A program made the translations under genes and the position numbers. DNA of 42,572 nucleotides, taken from positions 1-42,572 of the forward strand of contig CAKQKH010000011.1 in NCBI GenBank assembly GCA_934248075.1, written 5' to 3'. This document shows, piece after piece, positions 17,253 through 26,271 of this stretch. Source of the DNA: an uncultured Alphaproteobacteria bacterium. GTDB lineage: Bacteria; Pseudomonadota; Alphaproteobacteria; RF32; CAG-239. Position 1 is the first letter of the stretch. Every line of letters starts with the position of its first letter. Under the pieces are notes generated by a model. It saw only the letters and a program-made list of their open reading frames with translations. It had not been told where the DNA came from and made no database searches.

Positions 17253-18191
17253 TTATTCAACATTTCCGAACGGATTAATTGCTTTTTCATCTTGCGATGC
17301 CCGCAAATTAAACAGATTCAAAAATGCCGATGAGATGTAAATTGAAGAATAAGTTCCGACAATTACACCCCACAAAATTGTGAATGAGAAACTTCTCAAT
17401 GTATCGCCGCCCCAAATAAACAGCGCTGCCGCCGCCAGCAGGGTAGTAAAACCGGTCAAAATCGTGCGTGAGAAAATGTCATTGATGCTCTTATTCAGCA
17501 AATCAAATTGCGGCATTTTCTTAAATTTGCGCAAATTCTCGCGGATTCGATCATAAGTAACCACGGTGTCGTTAACTGAATATCCGGCCAGTGTCAAAAT
17601 TGCCGCCACTGTGGTCAGACTGAAATCAAAGCCGAAAAACGAGAGTAATCCGACCGTAACAATCAGGTCATGAACCAGTCCAATCATGGCGCCGAGGGCA
17701 AATTGCCATTCAAAGCGAAACCAAATATAAACAGAGATTGCCATAACCGCAATCACCGAAGCGATAATACCGGCTTTCTTAAGCTCATCACCAACTTGCG
17801 GTCCTACCAACTCAACGCGGCGATATTCATAGTCACCGCCCAAAGTGGCTTTAATTTGGTTAACAACAGCCATCTGTTGTTTTTCATCAAGCGACTTTGC
17901 TTGGGCGCGGAGTACAACCTCATCGCCAGTCTCGCCGATGCTTTGCAGGTTTATTTCATCCAAATCAACGGTAGAGAGCTGTTTGCGCAGTTCTTCCACA
18001 TTGATTTTATTTTCACTTTTGAGCTCCATAAGGATACCGCCCGAAAAGTCAATACCATAGTTAAAACCTTTTATCGCCATGCTGGCAACTGACAGCACAA
18101 CCATAATGATTGACAAGGCGTAGGTCCATTTGCGCGGTCCCATAAAGTCAATGGTTGTATCTTTGGTAACCCATTTAAATATTTTCATCAT
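17253..18191 (-). CDS. secF: Protein translocase subunit SecF (312 aa)
   Basis: Inner-membrane RND-type partner of SecD that uses proton motive force to help SecYEG export. The N-terminal helix is followed by the SecF signature GFNYGIDFSGGILMEL (about 42-57), a periplasmic P1 domain, then five helices including VGPQVGDELKKAGIIAS and the conserved TLAGYSVNDTVVTYDRIREN (about 204-223). Length is normal. Two adjacent ATGs follow AAGGAT; the first is taken. It lies 15 bases after secD in the yajC-secD-secF order typical of proteobacteria. Confidence 0.95.
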   Translation of the reverse strand: MMKIFKWVTKDTTIDFMGPRKWTYALSIIMVVLSVASMAIKGFNYGIDFSGGILMELKSENKINVEELRKQLSTVDLDEINLQSIGETGDEVVLRAQAKSLDEKQQMAVVNQIKATLGGDYEYRRVELVGPQVGDELKKAGIIASVIAVMAISVYIWFRFEWQFALGAMIGLVHDLIVTVGLLSFFGFDFSLTTVAAILTLAGYSVNDTVVTYDRIRENLRKFKKMPQFDLLNKSINDIFSRTILTGFTTLLAAAALFIWGGDTLRSFSFTILWGVIVGTYSSIYISSAFLNLFNLRASQDEKAINPFGNVE

Positions 18192-18206
18192 GATACAAAT
18201 CCTTTA

Positions 18207-19751
18207 TTAAATTGGCAGTTTGGTTGGTTTATACTTGTTTAGCCACCAGGTAATGATCAATCTGGTTACTGTAACCGAAGTGAACATTGAAGTGGCAATA
18301 CCAACCGCCAGGGTAACGGCAAACCCGCGAACCGGTCCGCTTCCGAAGTAGAACAAAACTATTGCTGCAACCAAGGTGGTTAAGTTGGAGTCAACAATTG
18401 TCGCCCATGCCTCGGTAAATCCGGCGTCGGCGGCGTCTCTGGTTGAGCGTCCGGCCTTAACTTCTTCTCTCATGCGCTCAAAAATCAGCACGTTGGCGTC
18501 AACCGCCATGCCAATAGTCAGGATAATACCGGCAATACCCGGAAGGGTTAAAGTTGCCCCCATAAAGCTCAATATACCGAGCATCAGGAACAGGTTCATA
18601 AATACCGTAAAGGTTGTGAATACGCCAAACAGTCCGTATGCGGCTACCATAAATACAACTACAGCAATCAGGCCGATAATGGAAGCCACAATACCTTCAC
18701 GGATGGAGTCTGCGCCCAGACCGGCGCCAACTGTTCTTTCTTCCAGCACCTCAAGCGGAGCGGGGAGCGCACCTGAACGGAGCAACAAAGCCAAATCGTT
18801 GGCTGACTTTACGGTGAAATTACCGGTGATAACTCCGCTGCCGCCCAAGATTGCGGTCTGAATTGTCGGAGCTGATATAACTTCATTATCCAAAACAATC
18901 GCTAATCTCTCGCCAATGTTGTTTTTGGTGGCTTCGCCAAATTTCTTGCCGCCCAAAGAATTAAATTTGAAGCTGACAACCGGCTGACCTTCTTGGAATG
19001 ATGGCTGAGCATCAACCAAATTCTCGCCGCCGACAACAGGTTTGCGGCTGATAACATAGGTTTCACCCATGGTCCCCTGAACCAAACGTGACGTTGCTGC
19101 CAATTTGCCTCTGCGGGCATCAGCAGCGGTGGAGCGGCTGTCAACCATATGAAAAGACATTTTCGCGGTCTTGCCGAGCAATGTCTTTACATATTCCGGA
19201 TTTTGCAGTCCCGGCAGTTGCACCACAATACGATTGCTGCCCTGGCTCTGGATAACTGGCTCTTTGGTGCCAAGCTCATCAATACGGCGACGAACAATCT
19301 CAATAGATTGATCCACCACGCGCAGTTTGAGTTTGTTAAGCTCAACGTCGGTGTACTTAATTTCCAAAGTGCCGTCGGCGTCTTCAGTCACGTCAATGCC
19401 TGAATCAATTTTTTTGAACAAATTAGCGGCCTTGTTGCGGGCATTTAAGTTGTCAATTTTAACTTTAACCGCGTCAGCGCCCGCGCTCAAGTTCTGATAA
19501 CGGATTCTGTTTTCACGCAATAACTGCCGCGCGGAATCCTCAATTGAAGACATTCTTTCCTTAAGCACATCATCAATCTTAACTTCCAACAACAGGTTGG
19601 AGCCGCCCTGCAAGTCAAGTCCGAGGTTAACCGGCTGCCACCATGACGGCAGCTTGTCGGGGTTGCTGATTAGGTTGGGAACGGCAAAAAATATGCCGAG
19701 CGCGCAAATCGCCCCAATCATAATCACGCGAGATCTAGATAGTTTATACAT
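18207..19751 (-). CDS. secD: Protein translocase subunit SecD (514 aa)
   Basis: Periplasm-facing SecDF subunit that pulls exported proteins. The first transmembrane helix (residues about 9-24) is followed by LGLDLQGGSNLLLEV, the large P1 region with VRRRIDELGTKEPVIQSQGSNRIVVQLPG, and then the six-helix RND core with GMAVDANVLIFERMREE near residue 435, which holds the conserved DxN pair. The ATG at 19751 follows AGGA by 9 bases; a TTG two codons upstream is not preferred. Eleven bases separate it from yajC. Confidence 0.95.
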   Translation of the reverse strand: MYKLSRSRVIMIGAICALGIFFAVPNLISNPDKLPSWWQPVNLGLDLQGGSNLLLEVKIDDVLKERMSSIEDSARQLLRENRIRYQNLSAGADAVKVKIDNLNARNKAANLFKKIDSGIDVTEDADGTLEIKYTDVELNKLKLRVVDQSIEIVRRRIDELGTKEPVIQSQGSNRIVVQLPGLQNPEYVKTLLGKTAKMSFHMVDSRSTAADARRGKLAATSRLVQGTMGETYVISRKPVVGGENLVDAQPSFQEGQPVVSFKFNSLGGKKFGEATKNNIGERLAIVLDNEVISAPTIQTAILGGSGVITGNFTVKSANDLALLLRSGALPAPLEVLEERTVGAGLGADSIREGIVASIIGLIAVVVFMVAAYGLFGVFTTFTVFMNLFLMLGILSFMGATLTLPGIAGIILTIGMAVDANVLIFERMREEVKAGRSTRDAADAGFTEAWATIVDSNLTTLVAAIVLFYFGSGPVRGFAVTLAVGIATSMFTSVTVTRLIITWWLNKYKPTKLPI

Positions 19752-19762
19752 TTGCAAATATC

Positions 19763-20152
19763 CTATTGTTTTTTGGATTTTTTATTGGTGTTTGCCGGTT
19801 TTTTGTTTGTTTTGGGAGCCGGAGACGTTTTTGCAGTCTCGTCCAGCAAATCACGGACAGTCGCGCGATAAACCTTAACTACAACTCCATCGGCAATTTC
19901 AACAGTCAGTTCATAAGGATCAGAAGCGTCCAAAACTTTGGCAATCATACCGCCGCCGGTAATAATCCGATCGCCGTTTTTAATGGTTTGCAGCAATTGT
20001 TCATGCTGTTTCATTTTTTTCTGCTGCGGACGAATCAAAAAGATATAAAAAACGACCATAATCAATACCAGCTGAATAATCATGCCGGTAGTCGAGGCCG
20101 TACCTTGTGCGGCGGCTTCTTCAGCGGCTGCAAAAGCGGAACTTATGAACAT
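19763..20152 (-). CDS. yajC: Sec translocase accessory protein YajC (129 aa)
   Basis: Small single-pass protein of the SecDF-YajC complex. One helix (about residues 24-41) is followed by the family signature FLIRPQQKKMKQHEQLLQTI, then the small beta domain with GDRIITGGGMIAKV. The Lys/Pro-rich C-terminal tail (KTSPAPKTNKKPANTNKKSK) is longer than usual. A strong AGGAGA lies 6-7 bases before the ATG. First gene of the operon with secD and secF. Confidence 0.95.
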   Translation of the reverse strand: MFISSAFAAAEEAAAQGTASTTGMIIQLVLIMVVFYIFLIRPQQKKMKQHEQLLQTIKNGDRIITGGGMIAKVLDASDPYELTVEIADGVVVKVYRATVRDLLDETAKTSPAPKTNKKPANTNKKSKKQ

Positions 20153-20351
20153 AATTTTCTCCTTTAATGTTTAATTCCCCAATACTATAAAACAAATCTC
20201 TCTGCTTATATAGGGCAAATTAAATTATTTCACAAGTTTTTTGTGAAAAACGGAATGTTTCTTGATAAAAACTGATTGTTCCGTAAGTTTGGTGTCGGTG
20301 TCGCGGCTCATTTTGATATGCAAACTGCAACAACCGAATGCCGATATTCAA

Positions 20352-21269
20352 TTACGGCAGATAAGACAACGGATTGACCGCTTTTTTGCCGGCGCGAATT
20401 TCAAAATGCAGTTGCGGAGAGCTTACGCCGCCGGTTGAGCCGACCGTGGCAATTTTTTCATTTTTACGCACTTTCTGCCCTTTGCGCACCAGTAATCGGT
20501 CATTGTGGGCATAGGCGGTAATCCAGCCGTCGTTGTGTTTGATAAGAATTAGGTTGCCAAAACCCTTAAGCTCATTGCCGGCATAGGCCACTGTTCCGGC
20601 ATCGGCTGCGTTCACCGCCGTGCCAAGAGCGGCTCTAATGTTGATGCCGTCATTATTGCGTCCTTTGGCAATCGGGCCGAATTTGGAAATAATTTGTCCG
20701 CGCACTGGCCAGGCGAATTTTGAGGTGCGTTTTTTTACCGGAGCGCTGTATGACGGCACGGTTTTGCGGTTGCTGGTGCCAATGCTTTTATGAGGTGCCT
20801 CCCAGCTGGACGTGGCTTTGGGCGTGTTGGCAACATACGGCGTTGCCATAGGTTTGCTGACTACGGCTCCGGGCAACAACATGCGCTGGCCGATTCTCAG
20901 CGAATACGGAGCATCAAGATTGTTGGCTCGGCTTAGCGAGTTCATGTCAACATTGTAGCGCTTAGATATGTTATATAGGGTGTCGCCCTTGGCAACAACG
21001 TGGTAACGCGCCGACGGTAGGCGGATGAACTGCCCGATTCGTAAAGCGTAAGGCGGTCGCAGATTGTTAATCTCAACCACTTCTCGCAAAGGCACGTCAT
21101 AGCGGCGAGAGATGCTATACAGGGTGTCTCCTTTTTGCACGCGAACCGAAGACGGTGTGTTGCTGCCCCACCATGTCCCGTAATTAAACAGCGGAATCTT
21201 GTTGCCAGAACAAGCGTTCAGCAACAATAAAAACGGCAAAAGCCGCAATATTACAGGTTTTAGCCTCAT
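20352..21269 (-). CDS. nlpD: NlpD-like LysM/M23 lipoprotein, predicted amidase activator (305 aa)
   Basis: Lipoprotein with lipobox LLNAC (Cys about residue 20). Two LysM peptidoglycan-binding domains (RVQKGDTLYSISRRYDVP and HVVAKGDTLYNISKRYNVD) precede a C-terminal LytM/M23 domain from about residue 185. The M23 domain is degenerate: where active enzymes have HxxxD it reads NNDGINI, though the later QLHFEIR is kept. That pattern marks NlpD/EnvC-type activators of cell-wall amidases rather than hydrolases. It lies downstream of the PAS gene and upstream of yajC, a common alphaproteobacterial neighbourhood. The 199-bp gap after it holds a weak hairpin (20228-20248) and the likely yajC promoter. 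Confidence 0.9.
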   Translation of the reverse strand: MRLKPVILRLLPFLLLLNACSGNKIPLFNYGTWWGSNTPSSVRVQKGDTLYSISRRYDVPLREVVEINNLRPPYALRIGQFIRLPSARYHVVAKGDTLYNISKRYNVDMNSLSRANNLDAPYSLRIGQRMLLPGAVVSKPMATPYVANTPKATSSWEAPHKSIGTSNRKTVPSYSAPVKKRTSKFAWPVRGQIISKFGPIAKGRNNDGINIRAALGTAVNAADAGTVAYAGNELKGFGNLILIKHNDGWITAYAHNDRLLVRKGQKVRKNEKIATVGSTGGVSSPQLHFEIRAGKKAVNPLSYLP

Positions 21270-21331
21270 TAATTCCGCATTTCTAAAGTTAACTTCAGCT
21301 AGAACGCTAACACGCAGTAATTAATATTTTG

Positions 21332-22366
21332 TTACTGCTGTTCAATTATGTTACCGCGATCATCAGAAGACACCACGCCGTATTCGCGATGTTTGAGCGA
21401 TGTTGAGATATGTCGTCTGATGCGCGCCAACATTCCGTCATAAGTATCGCTAAAGTTGCGTCGATTGGTGTAGGTGATGACCATCATTTGCGCGTTGTAG
21501 CCGTCAACTCGCAGTTTTTTAATTGCCGGAACCGATTCCTCCAAAATCTTAAAGGCGATAGCCCGCGCTGTTTCTCGTTCGGCGCCGTTCAAGACCATAA
21601 AGATTTTGGTTTTATCAACGCGGCCGATATTGGCATTGGGCGTAAGGTTTGCAAAACACACGTCGCTAACCACTTTCAGCATGCGATCCGCGGTTTCAAA
21701 GTCAATACCCTTGCTAATGAAGTCATAAATATCGCGCAGCTCGACCACCACGCATGAAAACGGGCGATTATATCGTTTTGCCAACTGAAAATCATGTTCA
21801 AAGCGGTTGAGCAGAGTGGTTTCGTTAAGCGTGTTGGTAAAAATATCCCGCTCCTGAAATTGTGAAAGGTTTTCTTTCCAGGCCTCGGCTTCCGAAATAT
21901 CCTTGCACAAAAAGCTAATGCCTTCGCACTCCAATATCTCGTTTAAAATCGGACGCTCGCGACACAACATCAGCTGTTTTTGTTGATTATGTTTTAGCAA
22001 AACCGTGCGCGTGTTAATGGTGGATTGGTGCTTGCACATTTTGCTTAGCGTGGCGCTCAGAGCCTCTCGCTGAGCAACGCGATCTTCCATCAGAGTGCCG
22101 AAAACCGGTTGCCCGATAAGCGCTTGCGGTGTATATCCCAAGATATCTGCGCCCGATTCGTTAATAAAAGTTATGTTAAAATCTTTATCAACCTTAAAAT
22201 AAATATCGCCGTTGGTAACCTGAGGGCTGCTTTGCTGATTATCATTTTCCTTAATTAGCTCTTTAAGGTTGCGGCTGGTTTGCTTAAGTTTATTGCGCAA
22301 CAACAATACCAAAGTCAGCAATAATAAAACAATCAAAATCAAAGTGCCAAAAGCCAAATATATCAT
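21332..22366 (-). CDS. Membrane-anchored PAS protein with degenerate GGDEF domain (344 aa)
   Basis: An N-terminal transmembrane helix (about residues 2-24, LAFGTLILIVLLLLTLVLLL) is followed by a short coiled coil, a PAS domain (YFKVDKDFNITFINESGADI, GYTPQALIGQPVFG; about 56-155) and a GGDEF-fold domain (LNETTLLNRFEHDFQLAKRY onward). Where an active diguanylate cyclase has RxGGDEF the protein reads GRVDKTKIFMVL, so the catalytic and GTP-binding residues are missing. It is probably a sensor or scaffold, not a cyclic-di-GMP synthase. It diverges from sufB across a 124-bp gap and precedes the NlpD-like gene. Confidence 0.8.
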   Translation of the reverse strand: MIYLAFGTLILIVLLLLTLVLLLRNKLKQTSRNLKELIKENDNQQSSPQVTNGDIYFKVDKDFNITFINESGADILGYTPQALIGQPVFGTLMEDRVAQREALSATLSKMCKHQSTINTRTVLLKHNQQKQLMLCRERPILNEILECEGISFLCKDISEAEAWKENLSQFQERDIFTNTLNETTLLNRFEHDFQLAKRYNRPFSCVVVELRDIYDFISKGIDFETADRMLKVVSDVCFANLTPNANIGRVDKTKIFMVLNGAERETARAIAFKILEESVPAIKKLRVDGYNAQMMVITYTNRRNFSDTYDGMLARIRRHISTSLKHREYGVVSSDDRGNIIEQQ

Positions 22367-22490
22367 GGGTTCCTCGTCAAGATTGGATTCACCTTTCAGA
22401 TTAGCTGTATAAAAGCTAAAGATTCGTTAAATAGAGGTTGCAATTTTACAAAAAAAACTCTAGCTTTAAGAAAGCAAAAAGAGAGTATTC

Positions 22491-23936
22491 ATGAATAAAA
22501 TAACTGACATTGCGGACGAGTCCGGCGATAAATACAAATATGGCTTTGTTACGGCAATAGAGGCCGAGACTGCGCCTAAGGGGCTGAGTGAGGATATCAT
22601 ACGCCTGATTTCTTCCAAAAAAGGCGAGCCTGAGTGGTTGTTGGATTTTCGCCTGAAAGCCTTTGAATTCTGGCGGACCATGAAAGAGCCGACATGGGCC
22701 AAACTGGTTTATGATAAGATAGATTATCAGGATTTGTCTTATTATTCAGCGCCCAAGCAAAAAGCCGCGCCTCAGAGCCTGAATGAGGTTGATCCCGAAC
22801 TTTTGGATACTTACGCCAAATTAGGCATTCCGCTTAAAGAGCAGGAAGTTTTGGCCGGCGTGGTGGCTGTTGACGCGGTGTTCGATTCGGTTTCAGTGGC
22901 CACAACTTATCGAGCCAAATTGGCTGAAAAAGGCATAATTTTTTGCTCAATTTCCGAGGCGGTAAAAGAACATCCGGATTTAGTGCGCAAATATCTGGGA
23001 TCGGTTGTTCCTTACACTGACAATTTTTTTGCTTGTCTGAATTCCGCCGTGTTTACCGATGGGTCTTTTGTATATATTCCCAAAGGTGTGAAATGTCCGA
23101 TGGAGCTTTCAACGTATTTTCGAATCAATGCCAAAAACACGGGGCAGTTTGAACGGACTTTGATAGTGGCAGATGATGAAAGCTATGTTTCTTATTTGGA
23201 GGGATGCACGGCTCCTCAGCGAGATGAAAACCAGCTTCACGCCGCAATAGTTGAAATTGTAGTTCTGAAAGATGCCGAGGTCAAATATTCAACCGTGCAA
23301 AACTGGTATCCCGGGGACAAAGACGGCAAAGGCGGAGTTTACAATTTTGTTACCAAACGCGCGGCCTGCCGCGGAGATAACTCTAAAGTGTCGTGGACAC
23401 AGGTTGAGACAGGCTCGGCCGTAACTTGGAAATATCCTTCTTGTGTTTTGCAGGGCAACAATTCGGTTGGCGAGTTTTATTCCGTGGCCATAACCAACAA
23501 TCATCAGCAGGCAGATACTGGCACCAAGATGATTCATATTGGCAAGAACACATCGTCCAAAATTATTTCCAAAGGAATTTCCGCCGGATTTTCCAATCAG
23601 ACTTATCGAGGTCTGGTCAAAGTCAGTCCGTCAGCTGAAAATGCTCGCAACTATTCTCAATGTGATAGTCTGCTGATTGGCTCAACCTGCGGTTCGCATA
23701 CGGTGCCGTATGTCGAAAACCGTAATAAAACCGCCAAATTGGAACATGAGGCCACCACCTCCAAAATTAGTGATGAGCAGCTGTTTTATTGCCAACAGCG
23801 CGGAATTGGTGAGGAAGAGGCTGTCAGTCTGATTGTCAATGGCTTTTGCAAAGAAGTGATGCAGCATTTGCCAATGGAATTTGCGATTGAAGCCGCTAAA
23901 CTGATCAATATTTCATTGGAAGGAAGTGTCGGATGA
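22491..23936 (+). CDS. sufB: Fe-S cluster scaffold subunit SufB (481 aa)
   Basis: Large scaffold subunit of the SufBCD complex that builds Fe-S clusters in the cytoplasm. Typical motifs are GIIFCSISEAVKEHPDLV, NSAVFTDGSFVYIPKGVKCP, TYFRINAKNTGQFERTLIVA, and the C-terminal SQCDSLLIGSTCGSHTVPY and EHEATTSKISDEQLFYCQQR. Length is normal. The start follows GAGAG. First gene of the suf operon; the next gene's ATG overlaps its stop. The 124-bp upstream region presumably holds the promoter, but I could not identify an IscR or Fur site there. Confidence 0.96.
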   Translation: MNKITDIADESGDKYKYGFVTAIEAETAPKGLSEDIIRLISSKKGEPEWLLDFRLKAFEFWRTMKEPTWAKLVYDKIDYQDLSYYSAPKQKAAPQSLNEVDPELLDTYAKLGIPLKEQEVLAGVVAVDAVFDSVSVATTYRAKLAEKGIIFCSISEAVKEHPDLVRKYLGSVVPYTDNFFACLNSAVFTDGSFVYIPKGVKCPMELSTYFRINAKNTGQFERTLIVADDESYVSYLEGCTAPQRDENQLHAAIVEIVVLKDAEVKYSTVQNWYPGDKDGKGGVYNFVTKRAACRGDNSKVSWTQVETGSAVTWKYPSCVLQGNNSVGEFYSVAITNNHQQADTGTKMIHIGKNTSSKIISKGISAGFSNQTYRGLVKVSPSAENARNYSQCDSLLIGSTCGSHTVPYVENRNKTAKLEHEATTSKISDEQLFYCQQRGIGEEEAVSLIVNGFCKEVMQHLPMEFAIEAAKLINISLEGSVG

Positions 23937-24238
23937 TGACTGAAGAAGAAATAGACCGGCGAGCTTTGCGGGTTTGGGGCAAACAGGCGCAAATGCTTCA
24001 GGTCGTGGAAGAAATGTCTGAACTGACGAAAGAAATAATTAAAAATGTCAGCCGCAATAAAGATAATTTGTCCGAGCTGATAGAAGAGGTTGCTGATGTT
24101 GAAATCACTATGGCGCAGCTCAAAATGTGTTATGGAATAAGCCGGCAGGTGGAAGAATATAAGGAGAAAAAACTGCAGGTATTGGCCGCGCGCATAGTTG
24201 AATGGGAACAGAAGCTTGGAATTAAGGAGGCAAAATAG
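23933..24238 (+). CDS. MazG-like nucleotide pyrophosphohydrolase-family protein within the suf operon (101 aa)
   Basis: A small all-helical protein of the MazG/dUTPase-2 superfamily. The metal-binding pattern is visible: EEMSE at residues 26-30 and EEVADVE at 51-57, giving the ExxE...ExxD arrangement that coordinates Mg for NTP pyrophosphate hydrolysis. It starts within the sufB stop (ATGA overlap) behind a good AAGGAAG site, and ends 2 bases before the sufC start, so it is co-translated with the Fe-S machinery. Such a gene is not a standard suf member. Substrate unknown; a house-cleaning or regulatory role is possible. Confidence 0.75.
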   Translation: MMTEEEIDRRALRVWGKQAQMLQVVEEMSELTKEIIKNVSRNKDNLSELIEEVADVEITMAQLKMCYGISRQVEEYKEKKLQVLAARIVEWEQKLGIKEAK

Positions 24239-24240
24239 CC

Positions 24241-24999
24241 ATGGCGACACCTTTACTTGAAATAGAAGATCTTTGCGCTCGTGTATGCGATAAAGAAATC
24301 ATCAAAGGGTTCAATCTAACTATTAATGAGGGCGAAGTTCACGCTCTGATGGGGCCAAATGGCGCCGGAAAATCTACTTTGTCCAATGTGCTTTGCGGCA
24401 AGGCCGGATATGAGGTTACCTCCGGTTCGGTCAGATTTAAGGGCAAAGATTTGTTGGCGATGAGTCCGGAAGACCGCGCTCGCGAAGGCATCTTTTTATG
24501 TATGCAATATCCGGTTGAAATTCCCGGCGTGCCGACGGCGACGTTTCTTAAACACGCAACAAACGCTATCCGCAAATACCACAATTTGCCGGAACTTGAT
24601 ACCATGGAATTTCTCAAAATGGTGCGCGAGGAAGGGCGAAAATTGGGAATAGATGCGGAAATGATAAAGCGTCCGCTCAATGTCGGCTTTTCCGGAGGCG
24701 AAAAAAAACGGCTGGAAACCTTGCAAATGTCTATCCTTAAACCGGCTTTTGCCATTTTAGATGAGGCTGATTCCGGTCTGGATATTGATGCCCTCAAGGT
24801 GGTGTCAGAAGGGGTAAACGCTCTGCGTGACGGCCAAAGAGCAATGTTGGTTATTACTCATTATCAGCGACTTTTGAATTATGTGGTGCCTGATTTTGTT
24901 CATGTTTATGCAGATGGCCACATTGTGAAATCCGGTGATAAATCTTTAGCTTTGGAGCTGGAAGAAAAAGGCTACGCTGAATTTGTGAAAGAAAGATAA
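24241..24999 (+). CDS. sufC: Fe-S assembly ATPase SufC (252 aa)
   Basis: ABC-type ATPase of the SufBCD complex. Walker A GPNGAGKST (about residues 38-46), Q-loop region CMQYPVEIPGV, signature GFSGGEKKRLE (about 148-158), Walker B FAILDEADSGLD, and the switch His in VITHYQRLL are all present. Length is normal. AAGGAGG lies upstream of the ATG. One base separates its stop from sufD. Confidence 0.96.
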   Translation: MATPLLEIEDLCARVCDKEIIKGFNLTINEGEVHALMGPNGAGKSTLSNVLCGKAGYEVTSGSVRFKGKDLLAMSPEDRAREGIFLCMQYPVEIPGVPTATFLKHATNAIRKYHNLPELDTMEFLKMVREEGRKLGIDAEMIKRPLNVGFSGGEKKRLETLQMSILKPAFAILDEADSGLDIDALKVVSEGVNALRDGQRAMLVITHYQRLLNYVVPDFVHVYADGHIVKSGDKSLALELEEKGYAEFVKER

Positions 25000-25000
25000 A

Positions 25001-26260
25001 ATGGCTGGTTTGCTGCAAGATACTCCTCTAATCGGCAATGAAATTCCGTGGCTGCGCCAACTGCGACAGGACGGTAGGTCTGCTTTTGCTGCCGCCGGCG
25101 TGCCTACGGCTAAAACTGAGGCATGGAAATATACTAAACCGCGCGAACTTGGCGCCGATGATTTTGTTATTGCCCAGTCGGGTGATGATTTGAGCTGGTC
25201 GGCCGATTTGCCGTTTGATTGTTATCAGATTCGTTTTGAAAACGGCTTTTTCTCGCCTGAAGACAGTGACTTGCCTCAGGGAGTGGAACTTGTTCCTTTA
25301 ATTGAGGCCGCGATGTTTAGAACTGATGCGCGCAATCGTCTGGGCAAGTTGGCAAATATTGAGAAATATCCTTTTGCCGCGCTTAATCAGGCTTATGTTA
25401 ACGAAGGCGTTTATATCAAAATTGACAATAATGTTGAACTCAAAAAGCCGATTGTTATAATAAGCCATACGACCCCGGGGGCAGATAATTTATTTTTTAA
25501 TCTGCGCAATCTGATTGTTTTGGGAGAAAATTCTGCGGCGACAGTAGTTGAATATCATAGCTGGAGCGGAGAACTGAAATCGCGTTATTTTGCCAATATT
25601 GTCAATGAAGTCTATCTTGCTTCCGGCGCTCGTTTTCATCATTACAAGCTGCAAAATGAAGCCTATAAGGCTGATCATATTTCCTTAACCGTGGCCGCGG
25701 TGGAGCGTGATGCCCAATATGAGGGTTTTTGCTTGCAAAGAGGCGCAAATCTCAGTCGTAACGAGACTTTGGTTAAGCTTTTGTCCGAAGGGGCGTCTGC
25801 CGAAGTCAACGCCGCCTATGTTATGAATGGTTGGGCCACATTAGACACTACCACAGATATTGAGCATTTATCATCATGCACCACCTCTCATCAGTTGGTT
25901 AAGGGTGTTGTTGGCGGAGATGCCAAAGGCGTGTTTCAGGGCAAAATCCATATTGCGCCCAATGCGATTAAAACCGAAGGCACGCAATTGCACAAAGCCT
26001 TGCTGCTGACTGATACGGCCGAAGTAGATGTCAAACCAGAGCTGGAAATTTTTGCCGATGATGTCAAATGTTCTCATGGGGCGGCCAGTGGCGAGCTTGA
26101 TGAGGAACAGCTTTTTTATATGCGTTCGCGCGGAATAGGGCTTGATGAAGCAAAACAAATTTTGATAGACGCCTATTTAGATGAGGTTATCGCCAAAATA
26201 GGTAATGAAAAAATCCGCGAATGGATTAAATTATGGGCAAAAGCTAATCACACAGCATAG
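25001..26260 (+). CDS. sufD: Fe-S assembly subunit SufD (419 aa)
   Basis: Paralogue of SufB that pairs with it in the SufBC2D complex and is linked to iron entry. Motifs include KTEAWKYTKPRELG (about 38-51), FFNLRNLIVLGENSAATVVEYHS, FQGKIHIAPNAIKTEGTQLHKALLL, and the closing CSHGAASGELDEEQLFYMRSRG. Length is normal. It begins immediately after the sufC stop and is followed 11 bases later by sufS. Confidence 0.95.
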   Translation: MAGLLQDTPLIGNEIPWLRQLRQDGRSAFAAAGVPTAKTEAWKYTKPRELGADDFVIAQSGDDLSWSADLPFDCYQIRFENGFFSPEDSDLPQGVELVPLIEAAMFRTDARNRLGKLANIEKYPFAALNQAYVNEGVYIKIDNNVELKKPIVIISHTTPGADNLFFNLRNLIVLGENSAATVVEYHSWSGELKSRYFANIVNEVYLASGARFHHYKLQNEAYKADHISLTVAAVERDAQYEGFCLQRGANLSRNETLVKLLSEGASAEVNAAYVMNGWATLDTTTDIEHLSSCTTSHQLVKGVVGGDAKGVFQGKIHIAPNAIKTEGTQLHKALLLTDTAEVDVKPELEIFADDVKCSHGAASGELDEEQLFYMRSRGIGLDEAKQILIDAYLDEVIAKIGNEKIREWIKLWAKANHTA

Positions 26261-26271
26261 GAAGATTTAGA

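Noticed and set aside
20228..20248. Terminator for the nlpD-like gene
   Set aside because: The TTTCACAA/TTGTGAAA hairpin is A+T-rich and is not followed by a clear T-run on the minus strand.
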